Of a DNA stretch of 64,000 nt, positions 24,102 to 35,308 are shown piece after piece. The DNA comes from Mermis nigrescens (lineage: Eukaryota > Nematoda > Enoplea > Mermithida > Mermithidae). The position numbers and the translations under genes are program-made. The notes beneath the pieces are model-generated. The model saw only the letters and a list, made by a program, of their open reading frames with translations, did no database searches and was not told where the DNA came from. The stretch spans positions 865,627 through 929,626 of the forward strand of contig JAVLUZ010000583.1 of the NCBI GenBank assembly GCA_036768485.1. Direction: 5' to 3'. Position 1 is the stretch's first letter. The number at the start of each line of letters is the position of its first letter.

Positions 24102-24382
24102 CTTTAAAAAACGTAAAATGACAATTGCAAACGGACATGTATATATACATAACGCTCATAGTACATATACCCAAATTTTTGAAAAAATTTGAAAAATTTG
24201 AATTTGCAAACCATCGAATTTCAAGGTACATATTGCAGACTCAGACGTTCTCAGACATGCACATATGTAACAGCAAAAAATTTTAGGAGGGGCCACTATT
24301 TTCTTTTTTTTCTACGAAAACTTTAATTTTTTGTACAATCGAAAATCGGCAAAAACTGCCTATACTTTGTGTATGAAGATGT

Positions 24383-24611
24383 ACAGCGTGTCCAGTAATT
24401 TCGTGTAAGGGGTATACAGCGAGAGACCGTGAAGTTTTGTGAGACGTGCTTTACACAGTTGGAAAGATACATTCAATTCAAACTGGGAGAAGTTTACAAA
24501 TTAGTTAGATAACAATGGCTAAACTTGGAGATTCTGATTTACGAAAAGAAATAGATCGAATTATGGCCGTTTCTTGGCGCATTGCTATGAAATGTGGAGC
24601 AACATTCTATT
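24383..24611 (+). mobile_element. Possible 5' fragment of a Tc1/mariner-like element
   Basis: TACAGCGTGTCCAGTAATTT resembles the outer end of a Tc1/mariner inverted repeat. A short frame starting at 24514 (MAKLGDSDLRKEIDRIMAV, ending in TAA near 24611) could be the beginning of a transposase cut off by a D repeat. No catalytic motif is present, so the assignment is weak. Confidence 0.25.
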
Positions 24612-24634
24612 AATCGATCGTGGATAGCCAATTA

Positions 24635-24830
24635 GGTACTGTCGAGGTGATTTTGAGAAAACGAAAGGTGCTGCAAGACAATTTTAAGCTCACTGCGAAA
24701 AAACGCCGTATATTCTGACTGAAAACGGTAAAAATATCAGAACATTTTCGGCGCTTCGCGCCGTATTGATAAACTTTTATATTTTTTATCGCTAGAAACA
24801 CACGAATTGGCTAAACTTTTACGATGAGGA
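24635..24830 (-). repeat. D-family fragment
   Basis: The block TTTTGAGAAAACGAAAGGTG and the hairpin GGCGCTTCGCGCC (24750-24762) match the reverse complement of 25840-26010. The two D fragments flank the G element 24881-25516 in opposite orientation. Confidence 0.6.
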
Positions 24831-24880
24831 TCAAGAAACCCAGTTTACCGCACGTACGTGCTACTATACTACATACATTA

Positions 24881-25516
24881 CAGTGGCGGATCTAGGATTT
24901 ATGCTAAGGGGCGGTACCCTTACTTTTCCGAAAACAATCAAAAATAGGTCCTAAAATTTGCCCTGTACATGCAAAATTGCTTTTTTTTGGCGTTTTACAT
25001 TGTCTACTTTTATTTAAAATCAGTTTGACGCAACATTTTTTCCGAAAATTTGTGAAATTTTCGACAATTTTGTGCGAAAAAATCATTAAACTTCTTTGAC
25101 CTTAGCGAAAATCCGGCGCGAAGCGCCAAAAATTTAGTGAAATTTAGGCTGAAAGACGTTTAGAAGCTTAATTTACAGCTCGATTTCCTGCATCTGCAGC
25201 ATTGGATGCCAAACGTCGAAAATTTTTTGAACGTTATGCTCAAAAATAGAAGAAATCCATGCCGAAATTGATGTTTCTGTTCTTTAAATTGTTTTGGAAG
25301 CTACTCCATGAGCGAAAAATGGTTTCCATATTGCAAAGAAAGTAAATAAATGTCATTAATAGATATTATCCAGCGCGAAGCGCCGGAAAAATTTGAGGAA
25401 TTATGATCACTGACGGCCAAAAATCGTTGCAAGTTACATATCCATTCGTTATCTCGCCAAATATTTTTGGCCAATGGGAGGGCGGCCGCCCCGCCCCCTT
25501 CTTAAATCCGCCCCTG
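24881..25516. mobile_element. G-family hAT element, 636 bp
   Basis: The ends are CAGTGGCGGATCTAGG and, in reverse complement, CAGGGGCGGATTTAAG. The flanks ATACATTA (24873-24880) and CTACATTA (25517-25524) match at seven of eight positions. GGGGCGG blocks lie next to both ends and GGCGCGAAGCGCC is inside (25115-25127). It is non-coding. Confidence 0.84.
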
Positions 25517-25659
25517 CTACATTACACACCATACATGGACAACGTGAAGTGGCCAGAGGGGAGTGAAATTCAGAGCTACAGCAGTAAGTCGTAAAGCGAA
25601 AGTGGGCCGTTTGGAATGGAACAGACTATAGCGACGGAAAACTCTGGAAATGGTCATTT

Positions 25660-26480
25660 AGTTAATTGTAGTCATTGTTTTTGTACAAGGTCTACTTGGA
25701 CAAGTACAAAAACGGTCCCATAAGTAAACGTACATTCTGCACATATAAATTTTAGCGCACTATAATATGGTATAGGAGCATAGCATGTGTGGTAAACTGT
25801 GTTTCTTGGTCCTTATTAGTGAAATTTAGCCGATTCGTTGGTTTCTAGCAATGAAAAATACAAAAACTATATCAATAAGGCGCGAAGCGCCGGAAAAATT
25901 GTGATATTTATACCGTTTCCAGGTAGAATTTTCGGCCTTTTTTCTGCAGTTAGCTCAAAAATTGTCTTGCAGCACCTTTCATTTTCTCAAAATCGTCTGA
26001 CATTACCTGATTTTCTAAAACCTTAGGTAATAGGTGTAATACCCCCTCAACCCCTATGCCCAAACGTTATAGACCCTAAATTTTACATGTGCAGAATATA
26101 TCTTGTCTTATGGGGACCGTATTTGTACTTGTGCGAACTGACTTTGTACAAAAACAAGGACCACAATTTACTTATATATGACCACTTTTGGACTTTACCC
26201 CTCTCTGGCCACCTCAACCTTGCCCATGCATGGCTATGACTCCCAGAATTATCGATTTTCCTTTATACAATATGGTAGAAAGCGAGCTGTTTTAAGCGTT
26301 TTTTAGCTAATATTTGGCTCAAAAAGGTCAAATTTTCGGCGTTGTGCGTCATACACTCATTTTTTGTTCAAATTACTCTAGTTTTTAAATTTTTTCGAAA
26401 ATTTTGCTTTATATTGTTCTAAAAAGAACGAACATCGTCCGAAGCGTCACTGTTTTTGAGGTGTGCTCGTCGTCTTTTAA
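25660..26480. repeat. D, F and B-type repeat fragments
   Basis: D sequences with GTACAAGG/ACAAAAACGG, AATATGGTATAGGAGCA and GGCGCGAAGCGCC (25879-25891) pass into an F-type end (AATACCCCCTCAACCCC near 26040). A B-like block with CATGCATGGCTATGACTCCC and TCGGCGTTGTGCG follows at about 26225-26480. No target duplication was resolved. Confidence 0.5.
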
Positions 26481-26955
26481 CCCAAAAACGACGCTTTATA
26501 ATAAAACGAAATATTATGTAGATTTTTAACACATTCGACGCGAGCGGGGAAAATTTTAAACGAAAATTTATGTATATAAAAAATATTAAAAACATCATCT
26601 GATAGAGCCTTAGAACTGCCTAAATTGTTTCGTTTCTAAATTAATTTTTTTGCAAATCAATTTTTTAAATTAAATGTCCAAATTATCTTTTTCATTTTCT
26701 ACTTTCTCAACTTTCACTTCCGTTTCGGTCTGTGTGAAGCATATAATTTTCATTTCGGCAGAACCGTTTTTATCAGCGCCGCGTTAATAAAAAAACCAAC
26801 ACTTTGCGCCAAATACTGTTGGGATTTATTACCAATTTGACATAAATTTAAGATTAAAATTTAGAATTACGCTCTCTCCCGGAAAAGAGCTAGAAAAAAA
26901 TGGATTTCTTTCGATTCAAAAATAAGGAATCATTCAACAAAAAACGCGTAGGTAC

Positions 26956-27141
26956 TCGATTTAAACGAAACTTGGCCGGCAGCCAAAATTATCCCGTTAG
27001 CAACGGCGTGTATGCATATTTCATAGCGATTTCCGGGCTCTAAGAATGCGCCGGCCATGTTTTGCCCAGAGGGGCATTCCAAACTAATATCACCGATTGA
27101 ATAGCCGCTAATCGTTATTTGATAGACAAAGTCGGCTCTCT
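26956..27141 (-). CDS. PHYHIP: PHYHIP-like gene, FN3-like exon
   Basis: The exon reads (E)RADFVYQITISGYSIGDI, SLECPSGQNMAGAFLEPGNR, YEICIHAVANGIILAAGQVS and FKS(T). LEPGNRYEICIHAVA is the typical late part of a fibronectin type III domain, which is where vertebrate PHYHIP carries its N-terminal FN3. The acceptor is CAAACTTTTAG. The donor A|GTACCT is weak but gives the correct phase into the exon at 24101. A D-family repeat begins about 40 bp upstream (27183). The start of the protein and of the FN3 domain is not in this exon. Confidence 0.68.
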
Positions 27142-27170
27142 CTAAAAGTTTGAAATATTTTTCTAATCGA

Positions 27171-27480
27171 TGTTTTATTCCTTTGTACAAAGTCCATTTT
27201 ACATGTACAAATAGGGACTCCAAAAGTCTTTGTCATTTTGTATTACATAAATTTTTGTGCTTTACAATATCGCGCAGCAACATTTTTCGTGCAGTAAACT
27301 AGGCTTTTTCCTTCTCTGATAGTGTAATTTAGCCACTTTTTGGGTTTCTGCCAATAAAAAACACAAAATTTATCAACACGGTGCGAAGCGTCGAAAACTG
27401 TTGATATTTTTCATCTGATGTATAAGGTAAAATTCATAAACTGCTCAAAAAATTTTAATGGTGCGAAGTGTCGGAAAAAT
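27171..27480 (-). repeat. D-family fragment next to a PHYHIP-like exon
   Basis: It contains TTTGTACAAAGTCC, ATTTTACATGTACAAA, TTTACAATATCGC and two GGTGCGAAG-type degenerate hairpins. It begins about 40 bp upstream of the FN3-like exon. Confidence 0.55.
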
Positions 27481-27912
27481 CATCCAATTTTACCGTCCTA
27501 AACGCAATTTCTAATCTTTTTGAAGGCAAAAAAAGACAGAAAATTGTCAAATTGGTACAAAACAATTTTGACAAATTCACCACAAGTTCGAGTCGGGTAC
27601 AGGCTTTTAACGGAAAAACAGTGCGAATTGATAAATTGTATGATGCGTGTGAATATTTTGGCTGACTCAAGCTTTTAAACCGAATGCTGAAGATTCATAA
27701 AGAGAAATAGCACAGTAAGCGGCACAAAGCCGAAAAATTGGAAGCTGGACAAGCAGTTTTAGAAACTGGACAATCACTTTCAAACTGGATATTTGGACAA
27801 CCATTTTTGAACTAGCAAGAATTCTTTATTTTTCCCAATTTCTCAACTAGCCAACAAGAATTTTTCGCTTAAAAATTCTATCTGAGATTAGCAGCAAAAT
27901 CAATTACACTGG
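27468..27912. other. Intronic DNA with an unassigned 65-residue frame
   Basis: The + frame 27468-27665 (MSEKSSNFTVLNAISNLFEG... ending DKLYDACEYFG) is open and not low-complexity, but I recognise no family and it begins inside a D repeat. I do not call it a gene. Confidence 0.25.
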
Positions 27913-27920
27913 GTAATCAG

Positions 27921-28163
27921 CATACGTGGGCAGCAAAAAAATTTCTGGGGGGTTGCAAGATTTTCTGAAGGTCAAAAAATGGCCTTAAAAATGGTGGTAT
28001 GACGATAAGAACACCATTTTTCGACGTTTCTCATCAAGCACTATCCATTGGCATCAAAAAATTGCGAAAAAAGCGAAAAAAATTTTCAAAAATTGAATTC
28101 TGGAGGGGGGTATTTTGGTTTCTGGGGGGGTGCATACCCCCAAACCCCCCACGCCCAGGTGTG
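27921..28163 (+). mobile_element. A-family hAT MITE
   Basis: This 243-bp copy runs from CATACGTGGGCAGCAAA to ACGCCCAGGTGTG. The flanks GTAATCAG (27913-27920) and GTAATAAG (28164-28171) match at seven of eight positions. It is one of the least degraded A copies and a good reference for the family. Confidence 0.88.
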
Positions 28164-28740
28164 GTAATAAGCGCTCCGGCTCGTTTGATATTATCCAAGA
28201 TAGCTGTCAAGCGACTTTAGTAAAAGGTCAAATCACCTATTTCACGTAAGTTTTGAGTTCATAGCAGTAATTTAAACTGAGCTCCGAATACCTAATGAAA
28301 ACTGCAGATTCCTCACTATTATGATTATAGTATGCCATCATTATAATTTATATTTATTGTTTATTACTTTTTAATTATGTTTATTTTTTATATTTTATTC
28401 GATACTTAAAATGCATTTTAAAGTTTAATTTAGTTATATCCTTTTTTATATAAAAAAACTTATATAATTTAAATTTAAAAAATTGGAATAATGGCTTGAA
28501 TAGAGTTCAAAGCCGTGAAGAGAACATGTAGCGATCAATATTGCACTTCAGTAATCCCACTCCTACTCAGCTCCCCAAACTTGGCCATAAGCTAGGTATC
28601 TATCTATGTATGGTTTTACTATTGCTCAGAAATTTTATTTCACTCCGGAGACCGTCATTTCGAAGCATTCGGAAACTATCATATCGCTTTCTATTGTTTT
28701 ACATCTGTAGGCCCGTGTAGAGGATTCTCGACATGCCCCC

Positions 28741-28882
28741 ACACATGGGCGAGGGGGGGTTTGTACCCCCAGAATTTGAAACCCATCAAGATTACTGTAG
28801 ACCACCAGAATTCTATTTTTAGTGAATTTTTGGCAATTTTACCCATCCTGACCACCCAGAATTTTCTTGCTCCCCACGTATG
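28741..28882 (-). mobile_element. Truncated A-family copy
   Basis: Both ends are recognisable (CACACATGGGCGAGGGG and GCTCCCCACGTATG) but the middle is only half the usual length. No target duplication is clear. Confidence 0.6.
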
Positions 28883-28889
28883 TATGTAT

Positions 28890-30380
28890 GCTCTACCCGT
28901 TAGGATCGTAAAATTCGAACTTTTCGTAGAAACTTTTCCTCACTTAAATGGCTATAAGTATCGTTTTTTTGGTCGGGCTAGAGCCAATTAATATTACATT
29001 AAAAATTGAGTTTTCCGCTCAACTAAAGAAAGTGATCTAAGTAACGCAGTCATCGAAGGCACTTACTGCTTAGCAAAGGAGCTCTCCAACGGAATAAGCA
29101 GTGCACACTCTGCACAGTGCAGTAAATAAATATCGCATCCGGTTTTATTGGTCCTGTAACAACAAAATCTCTTGAAAAATCTTCTAATTTTAAACCTGCA
29201 ACACACACATACGTACACTACGATTAAGGCGCGATCTAGAATCTTATTCAAGTGTCCATAGCCTAATTACGCCGATGAGTATCTTTACTTACAAATATAT
29301 ACTCATATATACGTAGTACGTGTCTCGTAGTACTGTCCTCTAAAAAAACCCAAGAGCATTTGTGCTCTAAAAACCCACCCCTTAACTTGGATTACACTTA
29401 TATTACAGTATCCAGCTTTGACATGTAAATTGCTAAGCCCACAGCCATAATATTACAACGGAAAGTTAAGGCGCGATGCAGCTTTGAGAAAAATTGAGAA
29501 AAAAGTTTTCCCTGAAAACGCTCAAAGACGTCTAAAATTGGGTTTTTAGGACCATTTGAGGGTTTTTTAGGTGATGAAACGGTTCCGTAGGAGAATTTCA
29601 TCTTTAAATTACTTTACATCTCGACCTATCATTATACATACTTTGATTTGTTTACAACGCTCTTTGCTTCATGGAAACGTCATAACGCTGATAAAGTCGG
29701 ATAAATGCTCGATTAAGCTCAAGGAAAAAATTTTTGTAAAAATGGGGTTTTTGGGACATGATGGGTTTTTTTAGGGACCAGTAGTTTTTTAAACATGCAC
29801 TTGTTTGAGAACAGTGAGATAACGAAGGATGATTGAGCCAAAGTGAGTGGTGGAGTACCTGAACGTGGTGTAGCCACGACAAGCAAGCCCAAAAACCAGT
29901 GGCCGGAGCTTATGTGTAAAAAGTAAATTGCACGAAAAGTAAAAAAAGGTTTTTTAGAGGACAGCACTATTTGATTGCATCCTGTTTCTGAAAGTTTGGA
30001 AAAAATTTTTGACCCTTCAGAATACAGCAATTACAGAGTAGGAGAGGTAAAATTCCGATATTCTAAATCAGAAAAGTAACGCTTTGATCGGGTCATTTTT
30101 TGCAAGTCAAATGCAAAATGATTAAAACGTCTATATGAAATGCCTGAAAGACGTATGTACATTTGTAAGAGTGAATTTTCTCAGTGATTTTTAGCCCATT
30201 TTGACTCATTTCGTCACTTTTATCGATAAAAGTACAAGAATTTATCAAAAACATAGACTTTATACATCATTTCATCTTAAGAACAATACACAATACAAAT
30301 ATTAAAATAAACAGCACGGAAAATATCAGTCTAGTTTTCGCGCCCCTCTAATTTGAATGTTTTTCCACACTTTTTCGCCC
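28890..30380. other. Gene-poor DNA
   Basis: There are only short unrelated open frames. Two stretches around 29460-29590 and 29700-29780 share AAAAA-TTTT-GTTTTTGGGAC-type sequence and may be old repeat fragments. Confidence 0.4.
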
Positions 30381-30471
30381 TTTTTTGTACTACTTTTGTC
30401 CCCAAAAATCGTGCAGAAAATGTTCGATAGATTAAAATCACCTGACAGTGACTCGGGTATTAGAGCTTGAG

Positions 30472-31438
30472 CATACATGTAACGGTGGAAATGGGGGATC
30501 CCCCAACCGAGTTCGGACATCCCCCCAAAGTCAGCAAATTTTTGACCCCCATCCATCATCAGTGGGAAAAATTGATTTGTTTGGCCCGTTTTTAGGCATT
30601 TTTAGGCTAAATAATTGAAGGTCATTCCGCCCCCCCCCTAAAAATGGCCGGGGACCAGTGCACTCGGCAAAGATTTTCCCGATGTACAAAGACTTTTCGG
30701 GACCATCTTTGTACATGTACAAAGATCTTTGGGAAGACAAAAATTGCAAAAAAGGTCCGAAATTCGCAAAAATTTTCGGCGCTTCGCGCCAAAATGAGTA
30801 ATTGTGTGTTCTATATGTCTTTATGATGGCAGAAATTGCATATCGAAAGGAAAAATGTGAAATTTTTCGGCGCTTGGCGCCGTTTTAAGACGATTCTTAG
30901 TGATTTTTGCCCCAAGAGAACCAGAAATTAGCTAAAATACACTAACAAAAGTCGAACAACTCTATTTTTACCACACTAAAATCGCTACTGTACCATATTA
31001 TAGTACCCAAAAATTTACAAAGTTTTTTGGGAAGGCAAAAACTGTAAACGACTAATCGTTTGTCCTTTATATCTTTAGAATGACAGAATTTGCATTTAGA
31101 ATGGAAAAATTTCAAATTATTCGGCGCTTTGTGCCGTTTGGAGACAATTTTTAGTAATTTTTGGGCGCTTTGTGCCGTTTGGAGACAATTTTTAGTAATT
31201 TTTGGCGTCAGAAACCCAGAAATTAGCTAAAATACACTACCAAAGATCGAAAACCCTGTTTTACCACACTAAAATCGCTACTGTACTATATTAAAGTGGT
31301 ACACAAAAATTTGCATGTACAAAATGTGCAAAGACTTTTGGGACCATCTTCGCACATGTCCAAACGGGCCTGTACAAAAAAAAACACTGCCGGGGACCTT
31401 CACCCAAAATTTCGAGCCGTTACATGTATGATTGTATG
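30472..31438 (+). mobile_element. E-family hAT MITE split by a D element
   Basis: The left part begins CATACATGTAACGGTGG. The right part ends with GAGCCGTTACATGTATG followed by ATTGTATG. The flanks AGCTTGAG (30464-30471) and AGCCTGAG (31439-31446) match at seven of eight positions and are themselves inside an F-type repeat. The D element 30656-31389 interrupts it. Confidence 0.78.
30656..31389 (+). mobile_element. D-family hAT element with perfect target duplication
   Basis: This 734-bp element begins CAGTGCACTCGGCAAAG and ends AAAACACTG, flanked by the identical 8-mer CCGGGGAC (30648-30655 and 31390-31397) belonging to an E element. Inside are CTTTGTACATGTACAAAG and the hairpins GGCGCTTCGCGCC (30778-30790) and GGCGCTTGGCGCC (30869-30881). 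Near 31121 and 31158 there is a direct repeat of about 37 bp ending TTTGTGCCGTTTGGAG. This copy defines family D. It is non-coding. Confidence 0.86.
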
Positions 31439-32036
31439 AGCCTGAGGTAATACCCCTCTTCGCTTCATATAAGAATATGCCTCAGACCTGCATTTTAATC
31501 CCGTGAAACGATTATGTGCAGGTTAGAAGAATTCTTGATTATCCAAAAAGTCTCGGATCTAAGAATATGCTATCTTAAGCGTTTTCATAATTTTTGGCTA
31601 AAAAAATATTATTCCGGATACAGTCACTTTCTGGCCATCATTTCATAGAATTTTATGAACAGTTTTTTGCATTAATGATAAGACGGAAGAACATTGCCAG
31701 AAAGGCGAAAAATTATGTTTTTGACGCGTGAATGTACTTCCGGAACCCGAAAAAGGCTTTGAAAATTTCGATAATGTCATGTCAAACGAAACGTTTGCCC
31801 CTCTAATTATATTCAAAAAATCATGCAGAAGCAATCCAATGAGCTCAAAATCGCTCAACATAAGTAAATGACACTTTTCAGAGATTTACCACAAAAAGTC
31901 ATTCGTTTCCGGAAAGTTTAATATGTCACATATGTAAAACTTTACGAGATGCGTTATCATTATTATCATAATATTTATAGTATCTATAATTTTAATTCGT
32001 TTATTTATTTATTCATTCTTTTTATGTTTTTGTAAT

Positions 32037-32129
32037 GAGAGGCAGTCTAGCCGCCTAGACTGGTGACGCTAGGTTGCGATGACAGTCAGAGGATTAAAGG
32101 CACGAAACTGTAGCAACCTAGTTCCTCTC
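32037..32129 (+). ncRNA. Candidate structured RNA: three-way junction
   Basis: The + strand can form a closing helix GAGAGG (32037-32042) with CCTCTC (32124-32129), a hairpin CAGTCTAG/CTAGACTG around CCGC (32043-32062), and a helix CTAGGTTGC (32069-32077) with GCAACCTAG (32113-32121). The last is extended by ACAGT (32082-32086) with ACTGT (32107-32111). All four helices are perfect. It lies in T-rich DNA with no gene overlapping. I know no RNA family with this exact plan. It could also be a structured transposon end. Confidence 0.4.
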
Positions 32130-32560
32130 TGATGACCTCGTCTGTTTATATATTATTTTTTCGTTCCATTTTTTCTTTTTTCTTTTCTATGTAAGTTTTC
32201 GTTTTATAACCCTACCTATTTTTCTTTTCAATTAGACTTTTGCGCCTCATAAAACATGTAATCTCTCATAATATAATTTTGTTAGGTACACTTGTACTAT
32301 TTCACGCGTTCTTTTTGTTTCTTTTTTACTAATAGCATGATGCACCTCTATATCTGTCTTTCGTTCTTCTCTCTTTTTCTCTCTTTTTTCACTTTTTCTC
32401 TTTTCTTTTTAATTATTCGCTCTTTTATTTATCTATTTATTTACTTATTTATTCTTTCTCCTCATTTTCCTTTTTCTTTTTTATTTGCTTCTTTCTCGTA
32501 TTGATGACTTCTGACTATTTCATCAATTTTTTTTAAAATTAAATTCGGTTTCCAGGTACG
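32130..32560. other. Pyrimidine-rich low-complexity DNA
   Basis: TTTCTTTTT- and TCTCTTTTTC-type sequence dominates the + strand, giving artefactual Phe/Leu/Ser frames. No gene is seen. Confidence 0.6.
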
Positions 32561-32623
32561 TGCTGAATTTTATTAGCATTACTTCAATACTTAATTACTG
32601 CAACTTTTTAGATTATATGCATA

Positions 32624-33106
32624 CAGGGCTGTATTTCAGGACGGCGGGTCGGGCGGCCAAACCCCTTGGCCGGAAGAAAAATTTTGAGAGGATGTAAGAT
32701 AATGCACGGAAAGATGGGAAAATCGAAGGTCTCCGACGTTAAATCTTCAAATTTTCGGTGCTTCGCGCCGGTTGTGATGAAACGCGGTTTTTTCGAAGCA
32801 TCCCAACCATACATGTAACAGGGGGATGGGGGATCCCCACCCAAAGTCGGACGTCCCCCCATTTCCCCCTAAGTCAGAAAATTTATGACCCCCCCGCCAA
32901 TTTTTGGAAAAATTTGAATTTTTTTGGCCATTTTTAGGTCGTTTTATGCAAAAAAAATTGGAAGTCATCCCCCCAAAAATGGCCGGACCCCTCCCTCAAA
33001 TTATGAGCCGTTATATACATGTATGATCCCAACGAATTTTCCGAGATACAGATCAATTTAAGTTCGGTCCGCCCCCTCCCTTGGCCGGATCCTAGATACA
33101 GGCCTG
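32624..33106. mobile_element. G-family hAT element containing a nested E MITE
   Basis: The ends are CAGGGCTGTATTTCAGGA and, in reverse complement, CAGGCCTGTATCTAGGA. The flanks TATGCATA (32616-32623) and TATGCATC (33107-33114) match at seven of eight positions. The E element 32808-33025 lies within it. Confidence 0.84.
32808..33025 (+). mobile_element. E-family hAT MITE with perfect target duplication
   Basis: This 218-bp copy runs from CATACATGTAACAGGGG to CGTTATATACATGTATG, flanked by the identical 8-mer ATCCCAAC (32800-32807 and 33026-33033). It is the reference copy for family E in this window. Confidence 0.9.
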
Positions 33107-33111
33107 TATGC

Positions 33112-33350
33112 ATCCATGTAACAGGGGGATGGGGGATCCCCCACCCAAACTTGGTCGTCCCCCATCCTCCCAGAAGCCAGAAAATTTTTGACGCCGATCC
33201 CCGATTTTTAGAAAAAAATCCAAATTTCAAGCCGTTTTTAGGTGTTTTTTGGTCATTTTTTGCCAAAAATTGGAGGTAAGTTACCCCCTCACCTAGAAAT
33301 GGTCGGGGAACCCCCCACTCAAAATTTCGAGTCGCTACATGTATGAGCAG
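33112..33350 (+). repeat. E-family copy adjoining the G element
   Basis: It starts CATCCATGTAACAGGGG and ends GAGTCGCTACATGTATG and is very similar to 32808-33025. No target duplication could be matched. Confidence 0.65.
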
Positions 33351-33353
33351 GGG

Positions 33354-34260
33354 CGTAACCACGATTTTATTTCAGGGGGTGGCCGAAATTTTTGAAATCC
33401 CATATCTCGAGAAGCATTAGAGATAGGCAAAATAATGGAAAAAGTTTGATAAAGTTTCAAAAAATTGAAAAAGTTTCTAGCTCGATTTCAAAGTTGGGTA
33501 TCAAAAATCTATCACTTTAACCTGTCAGCACACAGTCTTTAAGGGGGCGGGAGCTGTGGCTGGAAAAAATTTCGAAAGGTAAGATAATGCACGGAAAGAT
33601 GAAAAATCGCATGTCTTTGACGCAAAATCTTCAAATTTTCGGTGCTTCGTGCCAGATATGAAGTATTTTCCAATAATTGTGGCCCAAGCGCGACAAAAAA
33701 TGACGTTTTATAGCCTTTTAGTGAGAGAAAATTTGAGAAAAAGATTCAAAATTTATGATCTTAATGGATAGAGTATATCGAAAAACGTGGAAAAATGCGG
33801 TTTTTGCGAGCTATCCCGACGAATTTCCCGAGATATAGGCGAACTTATGTTGGATCCCCCGCTTGGCCGAATCCTGTATAAGGGCTTGCCTATCTGTATG
33901 GCTAATTTCTCAAAACATGATCGAAATTCTTGTCTTTGTATTTAGTTTTGCGGTTTCGCAAAGGAAACTGATGCAGAAAATAATAAATCGGCGCAAAGCG
34001 CCAAAATTTGTGACATAATCGCTATTTTTAAGTCAAATCTGCGCTTCTAAGGTAAGAAATGAGACAGAAAATAAGAAATAAGGCGCGAAGAGCCGGAAAG
34101 TTTGGAGTTTAGTAGCTCAAAAGTGTGCTAAAAACGCATTTTAGCTGTCCTTTTAGTAAACTTGAAGAATTTTTAATTTTTTCCTTTGAGGGACCCTTGT
34201 GTGAAATAAAAACATTTTTGTATTCAGGGACCCATTCGCCCCCAACCAACGGCTGGTTAC
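33354..34260. repeat. G-type repeat DNA
   Basis: It begins CAGGGGCGTAACCACG and ends near GGTTACACCCGAG, a possible degenerate inverted pair without target duplication. Inside, GATAATGCACGGAAAGATG and the GGTGCTTCGTGCC-type hairpin are shared with 32690-32770 and, inverted, with 57650-57740. Confidence 0.45.
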
Positions 34261-34655
34261 ACCCGAGCACATGGCAAGCATTATGCAGTGTTTTGACAAT
34301 TGCCTTGCCTACAAAACGAGCCTAAAATACAACTAAAAAGATTCCAACAAGCAAGCATAAACACGGGATGATTTCCAGCGCAAAAGAATGCATTTAAAAT
34401 GATGAAAGTGAGTCTTTGCAAACTTCCAAAAATTTTATACCTAAATTAATTCCTAAACGATCCAAAAAAGGCCACCATTCATATTTAATTTGTAGTCTGC
34501 ATAGCACAGTACTTGCGACAGAAGTAAACTGAAAACAGCATCGTCCCTCTTATCTGTAAAAAGATTTTAAACTTGGTCCGTTTAAGAACTATTTAAAAAC
34601 TAATAAAAAATCGAATGGAAAATCTTTTGGCATTTTTAAAGCCTAGCTTACCGCG

Positions 34656-34898
34656 GAAATCCGAATACAAATTATTCGCGTTTTGCATTTTTCCTATGCC
34701 CAAAGACGATTTTACTGGCACAGCCGGGGTATAAGGCACATAAGGAATTAGCTGTGGCCATGACGTTCGGGGTTTCGCATACGTCTCTGTTGAGGGCAAA
34801 GGCGATGCTTGACCCCAAGCACAAACGGCTTCGCCAAATGATGAGGGTGGGCCGATCTGATACCCATGCATTGACATTACGTCGATTTTTCTGGCAAA
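34656..34898 (-). CDS. Candidate 5' exon, proline-rich, perhaps of the PHYHIP-like gene
   Basis: After the acceptor TTTGCCAG the - strand reads KIDVMSMHGYQIGPPSSFGE, AVCAWGQASPLPSTETYAKP, RTSWPQLIPYVPYTPAVPVK and SSLGIGKMQNANNLYSDFR, ending at a good donor, G|GTAAGC. The single leftover base would complete a codon with the exon at 27141, so membership in the same gene is possible. I recognise no domain in it; it looks disordered. An internal ATG (MSMHGYQ) could be the start of translation. It may equally belong to another - strand gene. Confidence 0.45.
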
Positions 34899-35034
34899 CT
34901 TTTGCGAATGCAAACGTAGCAAAGCAACGAATCAGAGAGCCGATTGTAATTTGCTAGAATACTCAAGCACTTCAAATTAATGTTACGAAACGAATTCTAT
35001 GTAATTTTTATAAGCACTTGACAAAACAAGGCAG

Positions 35035-35165
35035 ATTTCCGCTTTTTGATATGCACATGTTTATTCGTATGTATTATATTATAATTATATTATATATTAT
35101 TATTATTATTATATTACATTATATATTATATATTACTCGCATGTCCCGTTACTAATTTTTTTAAT
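35035..35165. repeat. TAT/ATT-rich simple-sequence stretch
   Basis: Irregular ATTATATT and (TTA)n units run from about 35060 to 35145. This is low complexity with no coding meaning. Confidence 0.8.
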
Positions 35166-35308
35166 CTATTATGTATCTTGTAGTTCTTTATGTTATCAAT
35201 TTGGTTTTATTAGTTAATAAATTTATTTCTCATTGTTATTCTTCTAATTTTAAAAATAGTTTTTCTTCTTCACATTTCAACCCTAGCATTGTCTATATTA
35301 TAACCAAT

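Noticed and set aside
24514..24611. Mariner transposase start as a real gene
   Set aside because: Only about 32 codons without any catalytic motif. Kept as a low-confidence fragment, not a gene.
28180..28249. Short + strand exon (GSFDIIQDSCQATLVKGQITY before a GTAAGT donor)
   Set aside because: No acceptor or family support was found, and it directly abuts a MITE target site. It is too short to call.
32104..32134. Hammerhead ribozyme, because GAAA and CTGATGA occur close together
   Set aside because: GAAA precedes CTGATGA with only 20 nt between them, too little for the two hairpins a permuted hammerhead would need.
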